A stretch of DNA of 62,000 nucleotides from contig JBBHKE010001485.1 of assembly GCA_037447655.1 (NCBI GenBank), positions 1-62,000 on the forward strand, written 5' to 3'. The position numbers and the translations under genes are program-made. This document shows, in pieces, positions 58,229 through 62,000 of the stretch (its first letter is position 1; every line of letters starts with the position of its first letter). The notes below the pieces were generated by a model. That model ran no database searches and was not told where the DNA came from. It saw only the letters and a list, made by a program, of their open reading frames with translations. This DNA comes from Zygnema cylindricum (lineage: Eukaryota; Streptophyta; Zygnematophyceae; Zygnematales; Zygnemataceae).

Positions 58229-58407
58229 GAAATTATGAACTTAAGACTATCCTGCATAGACGTCTCATTCGTACAAATTTTGACATTTTTAAGAAATTTC
58301 GTTATTTTTTATAGATTATGAACCGTTCGTAAAATGCGTATACTTTTTGTAGGGACTAAATGTACGACACTATTATATGAAAATATTGAAATAAAGGGTT
58401 GAATGTA

Positions 58408-59090
58408 CACCGTGAATCACTATTAAAGCTAAACGTTATTTTGGGCTGAAGGCCTAAGGCCAACAAAAAGTCAAAAACTAACGCTAATTTATACACATCT
58501 AACACTAATTTGGATTTAACCGCGATAGTCTATGTTCACATGTTCGACGCTTGAACACGTGAGAACAGGTTCTCGCGATTCTCCCTCGTCTTTATGACTG
58601 GGATTCAAATCCGAGTGCGCTTTTTTGTGGCGACGCACTCAATTTCCTGTGTCAACGCCTTTATTTGACGCTTATTCTGTACGTCTGTAAAAGCAGTTTT
58701 CGGACGAACTGATTCATTTTTTACTACACATGATTTAAATGTTTTAAAAAATCGAAATTGGAGCAATTAACGCTAACAATACAAAACGTATAGTGTGTGT
58801 TCACGCATTCGACACTTGAACATGTGCAAACAAGTTTTTGTAATTTTCCTTCGTCTTTATGACTTGGAATCAAATCTGAGTACGCTTTTTTTCATGGCGA
58901 CGTACACAATGTCCCCTGTCGACGCCGTTAATTAACACTTATTTTCTACGTCTGTACAAAATAATGAATAGGTATAGTACGAACTAATAGAATTCGTACA
59001 TTCCACTTTTTTAAAAGTAGTCGAAGTTAGAGTAGCTAACGCTAATCAAAAAGTATGCATATTAACGTAAAACAAAAATAAATTTGATTG
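58408..59090. repeat. Family A-like left end followed by a 265-bp tandem duplication
   Basis: CACCGTGAATCACTATTAAAG at 58408 is a family A terminus with TA before it; no matching right end is clear. From about 58500 two diverged units run in register 265 bp apart (TGTTCACATGTTCGACGC at 58533 and TGTTCACGCATTCGACAC at 58798; CGTCTTTATGAC; CTACGTCTGTA). No coding potential. Confidence 0.5.
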
Positions 59091-60054
59091 GGGGCACTTT
59101 CCCATGTGCTAAAGTTACAGTTATTTTCTGTTGTTTTCCTCTATAACTTGGAAAAAAACGAGAAAATATGTTGCTGTACCAAAAAATTGAAATTATCACT
59201 GTACAAGTTGCGTTACCTTGAAACTTTAACCATAATGTAGTTTGTCGTCTACCGCGATGCAATTTGTCGTTTAGCGCGTTTCGACCCACTTTTGCGTCTT
59301 TCTAGCTCATCTTTAAACTTTATATAAAATCACCTTGCGAGGTGACTTTAAACAAAGTTCCACGACGTGGGCGAATATGCATATGATTTCGCACGCGACG
59401 GAGGTTTTTAACAATTTTTGTGCCCGGAGTACCAAAAAAAAACTTACTGCACGTTTCCAGCCTGTGCAATACTTTTTTCCGTGCGCTTTTTTCTGTAAAA
59501 TGACCGTGGAGGGGGTCTCAACCAACGAACGTCATTTCGCAAAAGCGAAGTCGGTGAAAGCGCCTCTCTCTCTCTCCCTCCCTCACTAACGCGTATATCT
59601 CACAATTCTTGCAATGAAAAAAGGCAAAAAAATTATAAAATGAAAAATCTCCGGGGGGCATTTCTTTTGGCTATCTTTTAGCTTATTTTGATGGCAAATA
59701 GAGTGAGAACGTACGATAAAACAAAATCGGGAAACCATGGCGGAATGTTTTAGATTCAGTGACGTTTTCGCTATCATAAGTGAGCGTGATGTCAAAATGT
59801 CACAAACCCTAAACATCTACAATGTCACAAGTAGCTAGACGTCTACAAACGTCGCTATTTTGTAAACTTCATCAATTGTCATGAGTTTTGTAGTCGTCTA
59901 CAAACCGTCACAAATAACACCCACGTCTACATCCGTCACGATCTAAAGTAACGATTTGATTTTTTTTCATACGAATGCTCTGAAAGAATTACGTAGAATC
60001 TTCGCTAAAAAAAAAGTTACAAGACTAAAGTTTCGGTTACATGGGAAAGTGCCC
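59091..60054. mobile_element. Family D element (D2)
   Basis: About 964 bp bounded by GGGGCACTTTCCCATGT and ACATGGGAAAGTGCCC. The interior matches D1 and the 9340-9640 fragment (CCATGGCGGAATG, AAATGTCACAAACCCTAAAC). No transposase frame recognised. Confidence 0.65.
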
Positions 60055-60982
60055 TTAGGAAAACTGCTTTTGTTTCGTACAAAATAACACAAAAGAGTAC
60101 AACACCTGCGTCGTCGCGGAAAAGTGAGCGGCGTCGACACGGAAAAGGGCACTCATAAAATCTGTACCAATAAGAACATCTATGGATTTCTCCGGCCATC
60201 CCGCTGTGAAAATGACTGTGACATGAGTCACTTTTGGGCCCAATGGGCGAAGCCGATTTACGGCGAATGTCCGCTGTACGGAGAACCCTTCGGTTTCTTT
60301 GTTGCACGAAATAATTGTAGCGATAGCGATACGGCAGCGATACGATAGCGATACGGCACAATGCGATTCCATTGGTCGACAGTTTTGTGCTCGGGGGAAA
60401 GTGCTGACGCGTGCGTTAAGTTTTCGCGGCGACGAGGCGAATGGCCATTCGGACATATGCGAATAATGCAGCGAAAATGTCGGTGGAAGCACCCGGCGCG
60501 AATTGAAAAGTGGTCGGCGGAGCCCATCTGGCGCGAGATTCAGAACAAGAATATTGGCACGTGCCATCTCTCCTAATGTCGGTGCCGAAGGTTACAGCGC
60601 ATAAAAGAGAGGGAGCTTCAGCCAAGAAAGAAAACAAAGTACAGCTGAGAGATAGAGAGAAGGAGAGGAGCTTGAAAGAGAGAAGAAAGAGAAGGCGAAG
60701 GACATTGTGAGAGAGAGGATAGAGAAGGAGGACATAGAAAGAGAGAAGAAAAAATTGAGAGATAGAGAGAAGGAGAGGAGCTTGAAAAATTGAAGAAAGA
60801 GAAGGAGAAGGACATTGAGAGAGGGAAGAAAGAGGAAAAAGAAGAAGAAAAAATTGAGAGAGAGAGAGCAAATACAAGAGAACGAGAAGGAAAGTTAGAG
60901 ACACAGGGGAGAAAACCATGGAATTTGAGAGGGAGAGAGAGAAGAGAGAGGAGAGAGAAGAGAGAGAAAGAGAGGCCCCAAA
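60055..60982 (+). promoter_or_regulatory. Upstream and 5' leader region of the G8-domain gene
   Basis: 60311-60358 has an irregular GATAGCGATACGGCAGCGAT-type repeat. From 60600 to 60975 the strand is almost pure purine (GAGA-rich), with a 110-bp unit duplicated: GAGAGATAGAGAGAAGGAG at 60647 and 60757. GAGA-rich leaders are common near plant transcription starts; the opposite-strand open frames here (60416-61118) are shadows. Confidence 0.45.
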
Positions 60983-62000
60983 ATGGGTCACGTGAAGAGC
61001 TTACTGTCTTCCAAAACCCTAACCTTAATTTTTGGAATTTTGGTATCACTGTGGATGTCGCCGAAAGTCGCATGCCAAGGCACAAGTCCGACGGATGATG
61101 AAATTTACAAATCTCCATGCACTCTAATTACGGATTCCGTTGCAGTTTACAAAAAATGGAGTGATCCTAGCACGTGGGAAAGCGGAATTGTCCTCGGTGT
61201 GGGCGACGGAACTGACATAGATGCAGTTATTCCGTGTGACGTGGCAGTACAGTTGGATCTTCCGAATATAACTGTCGGAATTCTCCAGGTTAAAGGCCTT
61301 CTAAGGTGAGTTGGATACTTTTTCAAAACTCGATTCCTTTAAATTTTGATTTATTTCTTAAATGTGAGGATTTCTTAAAATGTGCATTTCTTAAAAAATG
61401 ATTTCGCGAGGTTTTAATTTCATTGATTCTAATTTCTCCATCCGAGAATGTCTGAAGCCTCCAACTTTCAAACTTCTTTTCTAGATTTACACATCCGAAT
61501 TTTTGTAATTGTTGGATGGTTTTATAGGGGTGAATCCCTACATTTTGATGTTCGAAAAGTCACTTTGATGTGCGATAGAAATAAAGAGAGTTCAGACAAG
61601 ATAAAAGGAATATTTTGCATGCATTATTGTGTAGGAAATAATCCACTCATCGGCTTTCTCCGACGATTTTTACCAAAAGCCCCTTTTTGGAGCGAAGCCC
61701 ATTTTGAAACCTAACCCACAAATGTAAATCTGAAATCCATTCTGTTTGCAAAGTACAATTTGATATTGAATTGTGCTAAAATGACAAATTTTTAGACGAT
61801 CACGATCTGGGAGACATTTACTTGAAGGCTCGTCACGTCCTTGTCGAAGGAAGACTTGCAATTGGAACTTCTGAAATCAGTTTAGTCAACTGGCAACTAT
61901 TCAGCTTACTCCTTCTCCCGAACGAGATGAACTCCAGTTCACCAGTTTCTCCTCGGCCGATGGAGAAAATCCGCGATTCCTCGGCCATAAAGCTTTCGCT
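60983..62000 (+). CDS. Secreted G8-domain protein, 5' part (runs off the right edge; apparent frameshift)
   Basis: G8 is a beta-strand domain with eight conserved Gly, found in extracellular or membrane proteins such as the CEMIP and fibrocystin-like families. Exon 1 60983-61305 begins MGHVKSLLSSKTLTLIFGIL, a typical signal peptide with likely cleavage after ...KVACQG. The G8 pattern follows: WSDPSTWESGIVLGVGDGTD, then PNITVGILQVKGLLR. Exon 2 61528-61589 (RGESLHFDVRKVTLMCD) and exon 3 from 61796 (DHDLGDIYLKARHVLVEGRL) complete it in matching phase. After ...AIGTSE the expected continuation (QLATIQLTPSPERDEL and LGHKAFA) lies in another frame, as if one A were missing in the AAA run at 61874-61876. 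The donor of exon 2 (GAGA/GTTCAG) is weak. This is either a sequencing indel or a broken gene. Confidence 0.65.

Noticed and set aside
58560-58610. A tRNA-like B-box (GGGATTCAAATCCGAG) suggesting a SINE
   Set aside because: No matching A-box or tRNA ends at the right distance; the motif lies in a tandem duplication and has changed in the other unit.
60416-61118. Two long minus-strand frames rich in Ser, Leu and Phe
   Set aside because: They mirror the purine-rich leader of the G8 gene; low-complexity composition alone keeps them open.
1-62000. CRISPR arrays, bacterial operons or rRNA genes
   Set aside because: No regularly spaced repeats with unique spacers, no operon-like gene packing and no rRNA-like sequence seen.

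Overview
This window looks like nuclear DNA from a repeat-rich eukaryote, most likely of the green lineage; a streptophyte alga is my best guess and remains an inference. The grounds are GT-AG introns in most genes, a plastid-type ribosome-binding factor A, a plant-style F-box/kelch protein, a neurochondrin-like ARM protein, an Integrator subunit 3, and a miniature LTR retrotransposon with a tRNA-iMet-type primer-binding site. Exon/intron models below were built by hand from frame, phase and family similarity; no search was run.

Layout. 1-332 is the start of a minus-strand gene that runs off the left edge (serine-rich N-terminus like a plastid transit peptide). 900-12,900 is AT-rich and built almost entirely of non-autonomous DNA transposons and decayed repeats. 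13,752-23,558 (+) holds two bacterial-type corrinoid modules: a cobyrinate a,c-diamide synthase (CbiA/CobB) module in 8 exons, then a low-complexity linker plus a BtuF-type cobalamin-binding module in 7 exons. The reading frame can be carried across both through one GC-AG intron, predicting a single 1185-residue fusion protein. 24,706-28,041 (-) is an intronless INTS3; 29,142-32,294 (+) is RbfA, divergent from INTS3. 33,700-37,262 is a dense nest of MITEs. 38,946-40,301 (+) is a single-exon F-box/kelch gene. 41,676-51,028 (-) is a 19-exon neurochondrin-like gene. 51,900-52,790 has tandem repeats, a TTGGGG array and a complete 510-bp TRIM element whose LTRs contain a tRNA-like sequence. 53,000-60,100 is again nested MITEs. 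60,983 to the right edge is the 5' part of a secreted G8-domain protein gene that carries an apparent one-base frameshift.

The repeats fall into recognisable families: (A) TA-flanked elements with CACCG...CGGTG ends; (B) and (C) hAT-like elements with TAGTGTTG...CAACACTA ends and 8-bp target duplications; (D) elements with GGGCACTTTCCC ends; (E) elements with CATAGTTCAAAAG ends and 8-bp duplications; (G) elements with AGGGTGGCGTTCCATC ends. No transposase gene was recognised, so all look non-autonomous.

The two most interesting items are the predicted CbiA-BtuF fusion in a eukaryote, and the TRIM whose LTR embeds a tRNA-derived (RNA polymerase III type) promoter. The nested insertions can be put in order from intact target duplications, and in two cases an A element landed exactly in the terminal TA of a hAT-like element.
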